Source of the DNA: Actinomycetota bacterium
Lineage (GTDB): Bacteria; Actinomycetota; Actinomycetes; Actinomycetales; Microbacteriaceae
NCBI GenBank assembly: GCA_020160915.1
Contig: JAIUPK010000001.1
Coordinates: 527,645-591,644, forward strand
Length of the DNA: 64,000 nt
Direction: 5' to 3'
The notes beneath the pieces are model-generated. The model searched no databases. It was not told the origin of the DNA and saw only the letters and a list, made by a program, of their open reading frames with translations. Position numbers and translations under genes: made by a program. Every line of letters starts with the position of its first letter. Within the stretch, counting starts at the first letter, position 1. Shown piece after piece: positions 34,414 to 43,890 of this stretch.

Positions 34414-34420
34414 GAGGCCC

Positions 34421-35677
34421 ATGGACGTGCTCGCAGGGCTCGCTACGGGCATCGTGACACTCGTGGTGGTCGGCGGCGGGCTGGTTGTGGTCGGTTTCGT
34501 CGTGCTGTTCCGGCGTCGGGGGGATCGCGGCATCCGCAGCTCGAACCCCAGCGGCATCGACGCACTGAACCGCAAGGCGGGAACGCTGCTCGTGAAGCTC
34601 GACGACGCCGTGCGCGATGCCGACGACGAGATCGGCTATGCGCTGGCGCAGTTCGGCCCCGAGAAGTCCCGCCCCTATGGCGATGCCGTCGCGAACGCGC
34701 GCGCCAAGGTGACCGAGGCCTTCCGGCTCAAGCAGGCGCTCGACGACGCCGTGCCCGATTCCGACCGGCAGCGGCGGGAGTGGACCCTGCAGATCATCGC
34801 GCTGTGCGAGCAGGCCGAGGCATCCCTGGCCGACCAGGCCACCCGCTTCACCGAACTACGCTCGCGCGAAGTCAACGCCGCGGGCACGCTCGACGACCTC
34901 CGCCGCCGGATCGAGACGACGACCGGCCGCCTCGCCACGTCTCGAGCCCTCCTCGCCGATCTCGCGAAGACCTATGCCCCCAGCACTCTGGCGGCAGTCA
35001 CGGCGAATCCCGCCGAGGCCGAGAAGGCGCTCACTGTCGCCTCGACCGGGGCGGATGCCGCAGCCCCCGCCATCTCGCAGACCGGGGTCAATGACGTCTC
35101 AACCCAACTGGCCGAGGCATCCCAGGCGGCCCACCGGGCCGACCAGCTTCTCGACGCCGTGGACCGCACCGCTCGCGATCTTGCTGCCGCGAGCACGGCG
35201 CTCGCCGATCTGCGCACCCGCAGCACGGCTGACGTCGCGGAGGCCAAGGCCCTGAAGGCACCCGACGCCGAGACCGGCGAGGCGATCCTCGATGCTGTCG
35301 GCGTCGTCGAGAAGGCGCTCGCCGAGACGACGAAGGACCCGGTTGCCGACCTCGATCGCATCGGCGATGCCGTCGCACAACTCGACCTCGCCCTCGCGAG
35401 CGCGCGCAACCAGGCGCAACGCCTGGAACACGCCCGCACCGCCTACCTCGGCACCGTCGTCTCCGCGACGAACCAGATCGCCACCGCGCGGGAATTCATT
35501 GCGGGCCACGGCGGATCGGTCGAGGCACGCACCCGGCTTGCGGAGGCGGAGCGCCAGTTCACGATCGCACAGGCCGCCGCCGATCCGGTCGAGGCCCTCG
35601 ACACGATCCGCAGATCGGTGACCTTGGCGCAGGACGCCGATGCCCTCGCACGATACGACGCCATGGGAGCACGATGA
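34421..35677 (+). CDS. Membrane-anchored coiled-coil protein
   Basis: 418 aa from the ATG at 34421 (an in-frame ATG at 34412 is possible). One N-terminal helix (residues 2-28, LATGIVTLVVVGGGLVVVGFVVLF) is followed by a basic turn and a long soluble region rich in Ala, Glu, Asp and Leu with heptad character, including LRRRIETTTGRLATSRALL. Signal-type insertion with the coil in the cytoplasm is likely. No enzyme motif is seen. Its stop overlaps the pdxH start, so the two are coupled. Confidence 0.8.
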   Translation: MDVLAGLATGIVTLVVVGGGLVVVGFVVLFRRRGDRGIRSSNPSGIDALNRKAGTLLVKLDDAVRDADDEIGYALAQFGPEKSRPYGDAVANARAKVTEAFRLKQALDDAVPDSDRQRREWTLQIIALCEQAEASLADQATRFTELRSREVNAAGTLDDLRRRIETTTGRLATSRALLADLAKTYAPSTLAAVTANPAEAEKALTVASTGADAAAPAISQTGVNDVSTQLAEASQAAHRADQLLDAVDRTARDLAAASTALADLRTRSTADVAEAKALKAPDAETGEAILDAVGVVEKALAETTKDPVADLDRIGDAVAQLDLALASARNQAQRLEHARTAYLGTVVSATNQIATAREFIAGHGGSVEARTRLAEAERQFTIAQAAADPVEALDTIRRSVTLAQDADALARYDAMGAR

Positions 35678-36312
35678 CCGACGCACTGAGCAGGCACACC
35701 GACTACGGGCAGACGCCGCTGAACGAGTCCGATGTTCTGAGAGATCCGATCGCGCAGGCCCGGCTGTGGCTCGACCAGGCCGCCGAGTCGAACGTCTACG
35801 AGCCGAACGCGATGGTGCTGTCGACGATCGATCCTGACGGTCTTCCGTCCAGCCGCACGGTGCTGCTGCGATCGCTCGACGAGCGGGGCCTGGAGTTCTT
35901 CACGAGCTACACGTCGGCCAAGGGCAGGGCGCTGCTGGCGCATCCCGAGGTCTCGATCGTCTTCCCGTGGTACCTCATCCACCGCCAGATCATCGTGCGC
36001 GGGGTTGCGACACCGGTCGATCCCGCCGTCTCGGAGGCGTACTTCGCCAGCCGTCCGCGAGGATCGCAGATCGCGGCTACGGCGAGCGACCAGTCGCGGC
36101 CCATCGCCTCCCGCGACGAGCTCGAACGCAGGGTCGTGGAGCTCGAGGCGAAGTATGACGGGCGCGACGTGCCCCGACCGGACACTTGGGGTGGCTTCCG
36201 AGTCGTGCCCGAGTCGATCGAGTTCTGGCAGGGCCGATCGTCGCGCCTTCACGATCGCCTGAAGTTCACCCGCTCCGGATCGGGCTGGACGATGGAGCGA
36301 CTCCAGCCCTAG
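35674..36312 (+). CDS. pdxH: Pyridoxamine 5'-phosphate oxidase
   Basis: 212 aa. LVLSTIDPDGLPSSRTVLLRSLDERGLEFFTSY-type FMN-binding segments, HRQIIVRGVATPVDPAVSEAYFASRPRGSQIAA and the C-terminal WQGRSSRLHDRLKF are the hallmarks of PdxH. It oxidises pyridoxine or pyridoxamine 5'-phosphate to PLP. The ATG overlaps the upstream stop by 4 nt, and the stop overlaps the convergent LssY_C gene by 4 nt. Confidence 0.95.
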   Translation: MTDALSRHTDYGQTPLNESDVLRDPIAQARLWLDQAAESNVYEPNAMVLSTIDPDGLPSSRTVLLRSLDERGLEFFTSYTSAKGRALLAHPEVSIVFPWYLIHRQIIVRGVATPVDPAVSEAYFASRPRGSQIAATASDQSRPIASRDELERRVVELEAKYDGRDVPRPDTWGGFRVVPESIEFWQGRSSRLHDRLKFTRSGSGWTMERLQP

Positions 36313-37652
36313 ATGGCGGCGGAGTCGCCCGGCCTGCCAGAGATGCGCTTGGGCACCTTGCGCGTACGGCGGGCGTAGGTCAGCGCACGTTCGCTCGACA
36401 GCGCCAGGATCAGCAGGATGTCGACCGACAGCCCGGGCAGGTTCGTCGCCAGGGTGAGGGTCGTGGTGCCGGTCGCCCAGCCCACTGCCTGCACGACTAT
36501 CGCCAGTGTGCTGAGGGTCATCACCAAGACACGAGCCCAGTTGCGCCCGAGGAACACGAACCAGGCCAACAGGATGTCGGCCGCGGCGAACAGCAGCAGA
36601 GCGCCCACGATCACCCAGCGCACGACCTCGACGGCTTGCGGGTCGCTGCCCGGGGCGATGTCCAGAGCATCTCGATCGACAAAGACCGCCGCGGCCGCGA
36701 CCAGCGTGACCAGGGCTCGGGAGAAGACCAGCAGCGCCCCGACGATCGTCGGACTGGGCCTCTTGTCTCGACTGTCGGTGGGCACCATCTCGGTTCCGAC
36801 CGTGCGCACCCGACTGATGTCGATGATGGGCAGATCGCCGTCGGTGACGATGGCGTCTCCCCCGCCGTTGCGAGCGTGATATCCGGTCGAGAAGTCCCGG
36901 ATGACGTTGACCCGCACCCGTCGACTGGCGGCGGTCACCGTGTCGACGATGTGGTCGCGCTCGACGTCGGTGCGCGCGTCGATCTTGTGGGTGATCTGCA
37001 GCGTGAACAGCGAAAAACCGACCGCCCGATCGTAGGTGCCGGCCGCGAGCCAGTCGACCCGAATACCCCCGGGCAGCAGCCAATCCGGTGGGCACCGCCA
37101 GAACCGCACGTGATGGCGCTTGCCGGGGGTGCCGTTGACCTCCTGTTGATACGCGAAGTCCTGCTTGCGCCCGAAGAGAAGCAGCGGGCTCACCGGGGCC
37201 TCCAGATAGCTGCGCCGCATCAGAGTGGATGCCACGATCCGCCACCCCGTCGCGAGCCCCAGATCATCGGCTCGCGTCCACCCCGCCGCCGTCATCGCGT
37301 CGTGCACCTGCGGCTCGCTGCCCAGCAGCGCGAGGTTGATCGGGTCTCCCAGCAGACCGTCGCTGGTGCGGGCCCGCCCGATGAAGTACTCAGGCACGTA
37401 GATGCGGGTGAGAATGCGGTGCAGCCGCGGGAGCACGAGGTAGGCCAGCAGCACCCAGAACACCAGGAAGAACCAGATCTGACCCCACCCGAGCGTGAAG
37501 CTCTCCCCGAACAGCAGCGCGGCGAGCCAGACGGCTGACGCTCCGCCGACGATGAAGAACATCCAGTCGAGAAAGGAGTCGACCGCCGGCTGCTGCACCA
37601 GCGGCAGCAGGGCCTGCGGGGTGCGCGAGCTCAGCCGCTCATTCAATCGCAT
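36309..37652 (-). CDS. LssY C-terminal-domain membrane protein
   Basis: 447 aa. Two N-terminal helices (about 28-48, 58-76), then a soluble LssY_C domain (AMTAAGWTRADD, LFGRKQDFAYQQEVNGTPGKRHHVRFW, DVERDHIVDTVTA), then about four more helices. LssY_C domains are found with phosphatase and membrane proteins and their activity is not established. It overlaps the upstream DUF389 gene by 14 nt, so the two are cotranscribed and may form a membrane complex. Confidence 0.82.
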   Translation of the reverse strand: MRLNERLSSRTPQALLPLVQQPAVDSFLDWMFFIVGGASAVWLAALLFGESFTLGWGQIWFFLVFWVLLAYLVLPRLHRILTRIYVPEYFIGRARTSDGLLGDPINLALLGSEPQVHDAMTAAGWTRADDLGLATGWRIVASTLMRRSYLEAPVSPLLLFGRKQDFAYQQEVNGTPGKRHHVRFWRCPPDWLLPGGIRVDWLAAGTYDRAVGFSLFTLQITHKIDARTDVERDHIVDTVTAASRRVRVNVIRDFSTGYHARNGGGDAIVTDGDLPIIDISRVRTVGTEMVPTDSRDKRPSPTIVGALLVFSRALVTLVAAAAVFVDRDALDIAPGSDPQAVEVVRWVIVGALLLFAAADILLAWFVFLGRNWARVLVMTLSTLAIVVQAVGWATGTTTLTLATNLPGLSVDILLILALSSERALTYARRTRKVPKRISGRPGDSAAI

Positions 37653-38622
37653 CGAAGTCCACGGTGTAGATGGGCACGAGGTTCACGATCACCAGCGAGG
37701 TGTCTACCCCCGCGGCATCCAGAGCACTCTTCAGCTCGGATGTCTGCGGCAGCGGCAACGGACCCTCGAGGCGCACATGCACCTTCTCGCCCTGGGTCGT
37801 AACGTCCTGAACCTCCCAGCCCACCGACTGGGCCCACCTCTCGCTGGTGTCGAACACGCCCTTCTCCACGATGGAGCGGGCGGCGACGGTGAGGCTCGTG
37901 TAGGCGAGCGGGGCACCGATGATGACGAGCATGACGGCGAGCAGGGCGACCGGGCGGGCGAGCCGCCGGGGCTTGCCCGCCGAGTCGACCCGCGCGAGGC
38001 GATTCACGCCGTAGATCGACATGACCACGATGCCGGTGCCGATGATCGCCACGAAGTTGGTGAGGAAGAGCAGCAGGGCGCCGAGAGCCTGGATGACCGA
38101 ACCCGACTCCAGCGCGAGACCGACGACGGCGAGCGGCGGCACGAGCGAGATCGCGATGGCCACCCCGGGCAGGGTGTCGGAGATGTCGCGGCGCACGAGC
38201 GCTACTGATCCCACGACGCCCGTGCCGAGGGCGGCGAGCAGGTCGATGAGCCCGGGCGTGACCCGTCCCGCGACCTGCGGGTTGGTCTCGGCGAGCACGT
38301 CGACGGCGACCAGGCTGCCCACGAGGTATCCGATGGCGATGGCCGTCGCAGCCCCCGCGAGCACGAGCAGCAACGATCGCACGAGGTTGGTGTGGTCGCC
38401 GAGCACCGTGGCGAGCATCGTGCCAAGGATCGGGGTCATGAGTGGTGCCACGATCATGGCTCCGATCACCGTGGCCGTGGAGTCGGCGACGACGCCGGCG
38501 GAGGCGATGATCGCGGCCAGAATCAGCAGCAGCCAGAACCTGCTGTAGCGGCGGTTGGCCTCGGGGCCGTCGAAGAACACGGCCTCGCGCATGGCCTGCG
38601 TGGTGTTGAACCGATCGTCCAC
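37639..38622 (-). CDS. DUF389 membrane protein
   Basis: 327 aa. The family core is clear: STATVIGAMIVAPLMTPILGTMLATVLGD, SVALVRRDISDTLPGVAIAISLVPPLAVVG, and FLTNFVAIIGTGIVVM, with about six to seven hydrophobic segments and a soluble C-terminal domain. Function of the DUF389 family (formerly compared with TIGR00341) is unknown. It starts 2 nt after the DUF1801 gene stop and overlaps the LssY_C gene. Confidence 0.88.
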   Translation of the reverse strand: MDDRFNTTQAMREAVFFDGPEANRRYSRFWLLLILAAIIASAGVVADSTATVIGAMIVAPLMTPILGTMLATVLGDHTNLVRSLLLVLAGAATAIAIGYLVGSLVAVDVLAETNPQVAGRVTPGLIDLLAALGTGVVGSVALVRRDISDTLPGVAIAISLVPPLAVVGLALESGSVIQALGALLLFLTNFVAIIGTGIVVMSIYGVNRLARVDSAGKPRRLARPVALLAVMLVIIGAPLAYTSLTVAARSIVEKGVFDTSERWAQSVGWEVQDVTTQGEKVHVRLEGPLPLPQTSELKSALDAAGVDTSLVIVNLVPIYTVDFDAIE

Positions 38623-38624
38623 GG

Positions 38625-38996
38625 CTACCTCCCCGTGCCGCCTCCGCCGCCGCCCCGACGCGCGACTATGGCCGCGGCGACGTCCTCGATGAGGTCGAAG
38701 TCGATCGGCCGATCGTAGGGGAAGTTCACCGAATCCTTGCCGCTTCGGTGGGGCGCAAGCCGCTGTTCGAGCTCTTCGTCAAGGGACGGAACCGGGTAGA
38801 TCCCGACGTGCTTCTTCCACCCGGCGAAGTGGAGCGCGTACCGTCCGCCGAGCATGATGGCGGGCATCCCGTATCTGATCTTCTCGACCGGGTCGGGAAC
38901 CTGGGAACGGATCACCCGCCGAACCCGCTCGAGGATCTCGCGCTGCTCGGGCGGGAACCCCGCGAGGTAACTGTCGACGTCGACGGGTGCGGCCAT
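38625..38996 (-). CDS. DUF1801/YdhG-like protein
   Basis: 123 aa. DSYLAGFPPEQREILERVRRVIRSQVPDPVEKIRYGMPAI and LHFAGWKKHVGIYPVP match the small YdhG-like DUF1801 proteins sometimes called iron chaperones. The tail ends in a Gly-rich string. It is the first gene of a three-gene leftward run with DUF389 and LssY_C. The function is not established. Confidence 0.85.
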   Translation of the reverse strand: MAAPVDVDSYLAGFPPEQREILERVRRVIRSQVPDPVEKIRYGMPAIMLGGRYALHFAGWKKHVGIYPVPSLDEELEQRLAPHRSGKDSVNFPYDRPIDFDLIEDVAAAIVARRGGGGGGTGR

Positions 38997-39043
38997 GGCC
39001 CGAGGATATCGCTAGTGGGCTGCCCCCGTCTCGCGCACTTCGC

Positions 39044-39439
39044 CTAGGCCTGGTTGATGCGCACCGTGTTGCCCGACGGGTCGCGGAACGCGCAATCGCG
39101 AGGTCCCCACGGCTGCACGATCGGCTCCTGCAGCACCTCGGCGCCCGACGACTGCACCCGCTCGAAGGTCTCGTCGAGCGAGTCGGTCGTGAAGACGATG
39201 ATCGGCATGACGCCCTTGGTGAGCAGCTCCTGGATGGTGTCGCCGTCGGCCTGCGAGCGCCCGGCGTGCGGTTCGGAGAGCACGATCTCGGTGCCCTCGC
39301 CGCTGCCCAGGGTGACCCAGCGGAAGCCACCGGATGCCACGTCGTTGAGCACATCGAGGCCGAGAGCATCCCGGTAGAACCCGAGCGCCTCGTCGACGTC
39401 ATTGACGGTGATCTGGGAGTACTTGAGTGCGATGGTCAT
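39044..39439 (-). CDS. VOC-family (glyoxalase-like) protein
   Basis: 131 aa. Two beta-alpha-beta-beta-beta units: DVDEALGFYRDALGLDVLNDV then DSLDETFERVQSSGAEVLQEP, ending PWGPRDCAFRDPSGNTVRINQ. It belongs with the small vicinal oxygen chelate proteins; the substrate is unknown and metal ligands are only partly visible. It begins 9 nt after the AraC-type gene stop, so the regulator probably controls it in the same transcript. Confidence 0.88.
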   Translation of the reverse strand: MTIALKYSQITVNDVDEALGFYRDALGLDVLNDVASGGFRWVTLGSGEGTEIVLSEPHAGRSQADGDTIQELLTKGVMPIIVFTTDSLDETFERVQSSGAEVLQEPIVQPWGPRDCAFRDPSGNTVRINQA

Positions 39440-39448
39440 GCGGTCAGC

Positions 39449-39874
39449 CTAGGCAGCGGCCGTGTCATCCACTTCTCGAATCCTGCTCGGTCGCGAGACC
39501 AGCATGGCCATGCGGGTGGGCATGGCGTCGAGGGCCGCGTGCTCGCGAGCGCGGTAGGCGCTAGGGGTCTCGCCGACCAGCTCGGTGAAGCGCGAGCTGA
39601 AGGAGCCCAGCGAGGTCGAGCCCACTGTCATGCAGGCGTCGGTGACGCTCATGCCGGCCCGCAGCAGGGTCATCGCCCGCTCGATGCGTCGCGTCATCAG
39701 GTAGCTGTACGGGGTCTCGCCGTAGGCGGCCTTGAACTGGCGCGAGAAGTGCGCCGCCGACATGAGGGCGCGCTGCGCCATGGCAGGCACATCGAGGGGA
39801 CGCGCGAACTCGCGATCGATGTAGTCGCGGGCACGCCGCAGGTGCGCGAGGTTCTCGAGCTCCTGGGGCGTCAT
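39449..39874 (-). CDS. AraC-family transcriptional regulator (DNA-binding domain only)
   Basis: 141 aa, essentially two helix-turn-helix units: LDVPAMAQRALMSAAHFSRQFKAAYGETPYSYLMTRRIERAM, then VTDACMTVGSTSLGSFSSRFTELVGETPSAYRAR. There is no N-terminal sensor domain, so it is a short AraC-type regulator with a variable C-terminal tail. It precedes the VOC gene by 9 nt, a common regulator-VOC pairing in actinobacteria. Confidence 0.88.
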   Translation of the reverse strand: MTPQELENLAHLRRARDYIDREFARPLDVPAMAQRALMSAAHFSRQFKAAYGETPYSYLMTRRIERAMTLLRAGMSVTDACMTVGSTSLGSFSSRFTELVGETPSAYRAREHAALDAMPTRMAMLVSRPSRIREVDDTAAA

Positions 39875-39901
39875 GCCAGCGAGGGTAGCACCGGGGGCGC
39901 G

Positions 39902-41275
39902 CTAGATGTTCTTGACCGCCGTCAGCACCTTGGCGAGCGAGTCCTTCGCATCGCCGAAGAGCAGCGTGGTCTGCGGCTCGTACAGCAGCTCGTTCTCGAT
40001 GCCCGCGAATCCCGGACGCATCGAGCGCTTGAGGAACACGACCTGACGGGCGGCGGCGACGTCGAGAATCGGCATGCCGTAGATCGGCGAGCCCGGTGTC
40101 GTCTTCGCGGCGGGATTGACGACGTCGTTCGCACCGACGACCAGCGCGACGTCAGCGGTCTTGAACTGCGGGTTCACCTCGTCCATCTCGAGCAGCTTCT
40201 CGTAGGGCACGTTGGCCTCGGCGAGCAGCACGTTCATGTGACCGGGCATGCGGCCGGCCACCGGGTGGATGCCGTACACGACCTCGATGCCCTTCGCCTC
40301 GAGCGTCTCAGCCAGCTCCGCCATGGTGTGCTGCGCCTGGGCGACAGCGAGACCGTAGCCAGGCACGACGATCACCCGCTGGGCGTAGCCGAGCAGGATG
40401 GCGACATCCTCGGCCGACGAGGATCGCACCGGGCGGTCGGACACTGTCGTGGAGCCGGCCGTCGACCCGCCCTTGAACGCCCCGAAGATGATGCCAGTCA
40501 CGCTTCGACCCATCGCGGATGCCATGGCTCGCGTCAGGATCGTGCCGCTCGCCCCGACAAGCGTTCCCGCCACGAGCAGCAGGATGTTGCCGAGAACGAG
40601 GCCGGAGGCCGCGACCGTGAGGCCTGTGAAGGCATTGAGCAGCGAGATGACGATGGGCACGTCGGCGCCACCGACCGGCAGCACCAGAAGCACGCCGGTC
40701 GCGAGGCCGAGGGCGAGCAGCACGAGCACTGCAACGAACGATCCCGTCGCGACGACGAAGCCACCGCTCACGAGAGCGCCCGCCAGAACGAGCCCCAGGA
40801 CGACCGGCTGGCCGGGGAAGACGATCGGGCGGGTCGGCATGAGCTCCTGGAGCTTGGCGAACGTGATGCACGATCCGGAGAACGACACGGCACCGACCAG
40901 CACCGTGAAGGCAACCGCGAGAGCCGACCACGGCGAGCTCGAATGCGACAGCTCGAGCAGCGCGACCAGCGCTGCTGCACCACCGCCGACGCCGTTGAAC
41001 AGCGCCACGAGTTGCGGCATCTGGGTCATCTTGACGCGGCGCGAGACGGGGGCCGCGATCGCAGCACCGACGACGATCGTCGCGAGGATCCACGGCAGGT
41101 TGTCGATCTTCGACGACAGGAACACGGTAACCACGGCGACGAGCGCACCCGCCGCCCCGATGAGGTTGCCGCGGCGGGCCGAGGCCGGCTTGCCGAGACC
41201 CTGCAGCGCGAGGATGAAGCAGACGGCGGCCACCAGGTAGAGCAGGGCCGCCCATTCCGGGGAGAGGAGGATCAC
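39902..41275 (-). CDS. pntB: NAD(P) transhydrogenase beta subunit
   Basis: 457 aa. An N-terminal domain of eight or nine membrane helices carries the proton path, and the C-terminal NADP(H) domain has VPGYGLAVAQAQHTMAELAETLEAKGIEVVYGIHPVAGRMPGHMNVLLAEANV and GANDVVNP. With PntAA/PntAB it couples hydride transfer from NADH to NADP+ to proton movement and makes NADPH. Its start overlaps the pntAB stop by 4 nt. Confidence 0.95.
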   Translation of the reverse strand: MILLSPEWAALLYLVAAVCFILALQGLGKPASARRGNLIGAAGALVAVVTVFLSSKIDNLPWILATIVVGAAIAAPVSRRVKMTQMPQLVALFNGVGGGAAALVALLELSHSSSPWSALAVAFTVLVGAVSFSGSCITFAKLQELMPTRPIVFPGQPVVLGLVLAGALVSGGFVVATGSFVAVLVLLALGLATGVLLVLPVGGADVPIVISLLNAFTGLTVAASGLVLGNILLLVAGTLVGASGTILTRAMASAMGRSVTGIIFGAFKGGSTAGSTTVSDRPVRSSSAEDVAILLGYAQRVIVVPGYGLAVAQAQHTMAELAETLEAKGIEVVYGIHPVAGRMPGHMNVLLAEANVPYEKLLEMDEVNPQFKTADVALVVGANDVVNPAAKTTPGSPIYGMPILDVAAARQVVFLKRSMRPGFAGIENELLYEPQTTLLFGDAKDSLAKVLTAVKNI

Positions 41276-41583
41276 TTGCCCTCCCCCTTCGGCGCAGCGG
41301 ACGACTTCTTACGGCCGGAGAACATGTCGAGCATGCGGTCGGTGACCACGAATCCGCCGACGAGATTGACCGTGGCGAGCAGAACGGCGATCAGCGCTAT
41401 GACCAGCACGAGCACATCCTCGGCCTGCCCGGCAACGATGATCGCGCCGACCAGGATGATGCCGTGGATGGCGTTCGCCCCCGACATGAGCGGCGTGTGC
41501 AACGTGCTCGAGACCTTCGAGACCACCTCGAAGCCCACGAATACCGCGAGCACGAAGATGGTGAGCAGGGTTATCGCATCCAT
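41272..41583 (-). CDS. pntAB: NAD(P) transhydrogenase alpha-2 subunit (membrane part)
   Basis: 103 aa. Three helices: LTIFVLAVFVGFEVVSKV, ANAIHGIILVGAIIVAG and VLVIALIAVLLATVNLVGGFVVT, with TPLMSGANAIHG typical of the split alpha subunit. It overlaps both neighbours (1 nt with pntAA, 4 nt with pntB), as expected for a stoichiometric three-gene transhydrogenase. Confidence 0.93.
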   Translation of the reverse strand: MDAITLLTIFVLAVFVGFEVVSKVSSTLHTPLMSGANAIHGIILVGAIIVAGQAEDVLVLVIALIAVLLATVNLVGGFVVTDRMLDMFSGRKKSSAAPKGEGK

Positions 41584-42749
41584 CAGTTCTTCCCCTCACT
41601 GTTCTTGTTGCCGCTGGGAGCTTCGAGCGCCGCGGCGGTCGGCTCGTGGCGCACCGCACCGTCGTGGGTCAGACAGGCGCCCGCGACGACCTCGTCGTCG
41701 AAGTCGGGTGTGAGCGTTCCGTCGGTCGTCATGAGCGCGACGAGATTCGCCACGTTCTTGGCGTAGAGCCGCGAGGCGTCGAAGGCCATGGCCGATGCCA
41801 TGTTCTTCGCCCCCACCAGCGTGACGACGCCGTCGACCACTGGCACCAGCACGTCTTCGCCAGCGACCGAGCCCTCGACGTTTCCGCCGCTCTCGGCGGC
41901 GAGATCCACGATGACCGAGCCGGCGCGCATCCCGCCGAGCATCTCCGCGGTGACCAACTGGGGTGCCGGACGTCCGGGGATCAGCGCGGTCGTGATGATG
42001 ATGTCGGCGGCGTGGATGTGCGGCGTGAGCAGTTCACGCTGGCGGGCCGCCCGGTCTTCCGCGAGTTCCTTCGCGTAGCCGCCGGCGGCGTCCGCCGCCT
42101 CGAGGTCGAGGGTGATGAACGTGCCGCCCATGGAGGCCACCTCATCGGCGGATGCGGCCCGCACGTCGTACGCGGACACCTTGGCGCCGAGGCGCTTGGC
42201 CGTGGCGATCGCCTGCAAGCCAGCGACGCCAGCGCCGAGCACGAGCACCTTGGCCGGCGGAATCGTGCCGGCCGCGGTCATGTAGAGCGGGAAGAACCGG
42301 GGAAACCGCATGCTCGCCTCGAGCACGCTGCGGTAGCCGGTGACGAGCGACTGCGACGTCAGGGCATCCATCGACTGGGCACGGGAGATGCGCGGTACGA
42401 GTTCTAGCGCGAAGGAGGTGATTCGGGCATCCCGGAGCGCGCGAACGGCGGCGAGCTCCGACGCGGCCGACGCGAGACCCACGGTGATCGTGCCCGCCTT
42501 CAGCGCCCCGATCGTCTCGACAGGGAGCGGACGAACATGGGCGAGCACGTCGACCGTGCCGAGCGCAACGGATGCGGCCACCTCGGCACCGGCGGCCTGA
42601 TACGCAGCGTCGGGGTATCCCGATTCGGCACCGGCGCCACTCTCGATCGTGACGACGAGTCCTGCATCGACCAATTGGCGAGCCGATTCCGGGGTGATCG
42701 CCACCCGGCGCTCGCCCTCGATCCGTTCACGCAACGCTGCGATTCTCAT
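41583..42749 (-). CDS. pntAA: NAD(P) transhydrogenase alpha-1 subunit (NAD-binding)
   Basis: 388 aa, an alanine dehydrogenase-like fold. GERRVAITPESARQLVDAGLVVTIESGAGAESGYPDAAY at the N-terminus and the Rossmann VLVLGAGVAGLQAIATAKRLGAKVSAYDVR near residue 170 are typical, as is the QSMDALTSQ segment. AAGGAG lies upstream of the ATG at 42749. It is the first gene of pntAA-pntAB-pntB. Confidence 0.95.
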   Translation of the reverse strand: MRIAALRERIEGERRVAITPESARQLVDAGLVVTIESGAGAESGYPDAAYQAAGAEVAASVALGTVDVLAHVRPLPVETIGALKAGTITVGLASAASELAAVRALRDARITSFALELVPRISRAQSMDALTSQSLVTGYRSVLEASMRFPRFFPLYMTAAGTIPPAKVLVLGAGVAGLQAIATAKRLGAKVSAYDVRAASADEVASMGGTFITLDLEAADAAGGYAKELAEDRAARQRELLTPHIHAADIIITTALIPGRPAPQLVTAEMLGGMRAGSVIVDLAAESGGNVEGSVAGEDVLVPVVDGVVTLVGAKNMASAMAFDASRLYAKNVANLVALMTTDGTLTPDFDDEVVAGACLTHDGAVRHEPTAAALEAPSGNKNSEGKN

Positions 42750-42915
42750 GGCGCTCCTTCTGATTGCTTTCGCAAACGGGCTCGACGTTACTGTAGGCCG
42801 TCACGATGCGAGCCTTCGGCGGCGGCGCTCGAGACCGAAAGAAGACGCACTCTTAACGTGAGCCGAAGAATGCCCACCGCGTCTCGGTCGCGCCGGATGA
42901 GCCGAGCCCGCTCAC

Positions 42916-43890
42916 TCAGCGTGTGCGGGCTCGGGGACGCGGGCGGGACGCCGCCACCGGTGGTTGCACCACCGCAGCGCCCACCCGGTTCGTGAGCTCA
43001 CCGATGCCCTCGACCGTCATGCGCACCTCGTCGCCTTCGGCCAACGGTCGCGGGGTGAGCTCGCCGCGGCGCCCCCACAGCTCGGCGAGGCTTCCGCCAT
43101 TTCCGACAGTGCCCGAGCCGAGAACGTCGCCCGCAACGACCCGGGAGTTGCGGGAGGCGTAGGCGATCAGCTCGGGAATCGGCCACCCCATGTTCGAGAT
43201 CAGATCCTCGCCGATGAGTTCTCCATTGACGCGCACCTCGGCTCGCACGGCGAGAAACCCCTCGGCGTCGACGAAAGACTCGAACTCGTCGGCCGTCACG
43301 ATCCACGGGCCGAGCGAGGTACCGAAGTCCTTGCCCTTGGCCGGACCCAGCCGCACCTTCATCTCACGGCCCTGCAGATCGCGGGCCGACCAGTCGTTCA
43401 TGATCGTGTAGCCGAAGATGCGGTCTGCCGACTGCGCAGGGGTCAGGCTTCGACCGTCGTTCTCGGTGCTTCCGCCGATCACGATCGCGAGTTCGAGCTC
43501 GAAGTCGAGCCGCTCGCTCACGGGTGGTGCGAGAACGTCACCTGGGCCGATCACCGTGTGCGGGTTGGTGAAGTAGAAGGTGGGGGCCTCGTACCACTCC
43601 GGCACCACCTGGCTCGCTCCGTCGACCGCTGCCGTGACGCCCTCCACGTGCTCCTCGAACGCGACGAAGTCACGGATTGCGGCGGGCTTGAGGGGTGCGA
43701 GCAGTGTGACATCCGAGACAGGCAGCCCGGCTTCGCCGGCGACCCGGTCGTGCAGCTCGCGTGCGACAGGAAGGCCACCCTCGAGGACGTCCGCGACAGT
43801 ACCGTCATCGGGGAACGCCACCACACGCTCCCCGATGACGAACCCTTCGCCCACCCGGCCGTCGGAATCGGCCCAGCGTGCAATTCTCAT
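42916..43890 (-). CDS. Fumarylacetoacetate hydrolase-family enzyme
   Basis: 324 aa. The metal site and fold are clear: DFVAFEEHVEGV, FYFTNPHTVIGPGDVLAPPVSERLDFELELAIVIG (E-x-E), and YTIMNDWSARDLQGREMK. It likely hydrolyses or rearranges a ring-cleavage acid. It is the last gene of the leftward aromatic operon, overlapping the amidohydrolase stop by 4 nt. A second FAH-type gene of the operon (47053) is only distantly like it, so the two probably take different intermediates. Confidence 0.88.
   Translation of the reverse strand: MRIARWADSDGRVGEGFVIGERVVAFPDDGTVADVLEGGLPVARELHDRVAGEAGLPVSDVTLLAPLKPAAIRDFVAFEEHVEGVTAAVDGASQVVPEWYEAPTFYFTNPHTVIGPGDVLAPPVSERLDFELELAIVIGGSTENDGRSLTPAQSADRIFGYTIMNDWSARDLQGREMKVRLGPAKGKDFGTSLGPWIVTADEFESFVDAEGFLAVRAEVRVNGELIGEDLISNMGWPIPELIAYASRNSRVVAGDVLGSGTVGNGGSLAELWGRRGELTPRPLAEGDEVRMTVEGIGELTNRVGAAVVQPPVAASRPRPRARTR

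Noticed and set aside
38987-41713. A 908-codon open frame on the plus strand
   Set aside because: It is antisense to the VOC, AraC and transhydrogenase genes, has no homology, and reflects high-GC codon bias.
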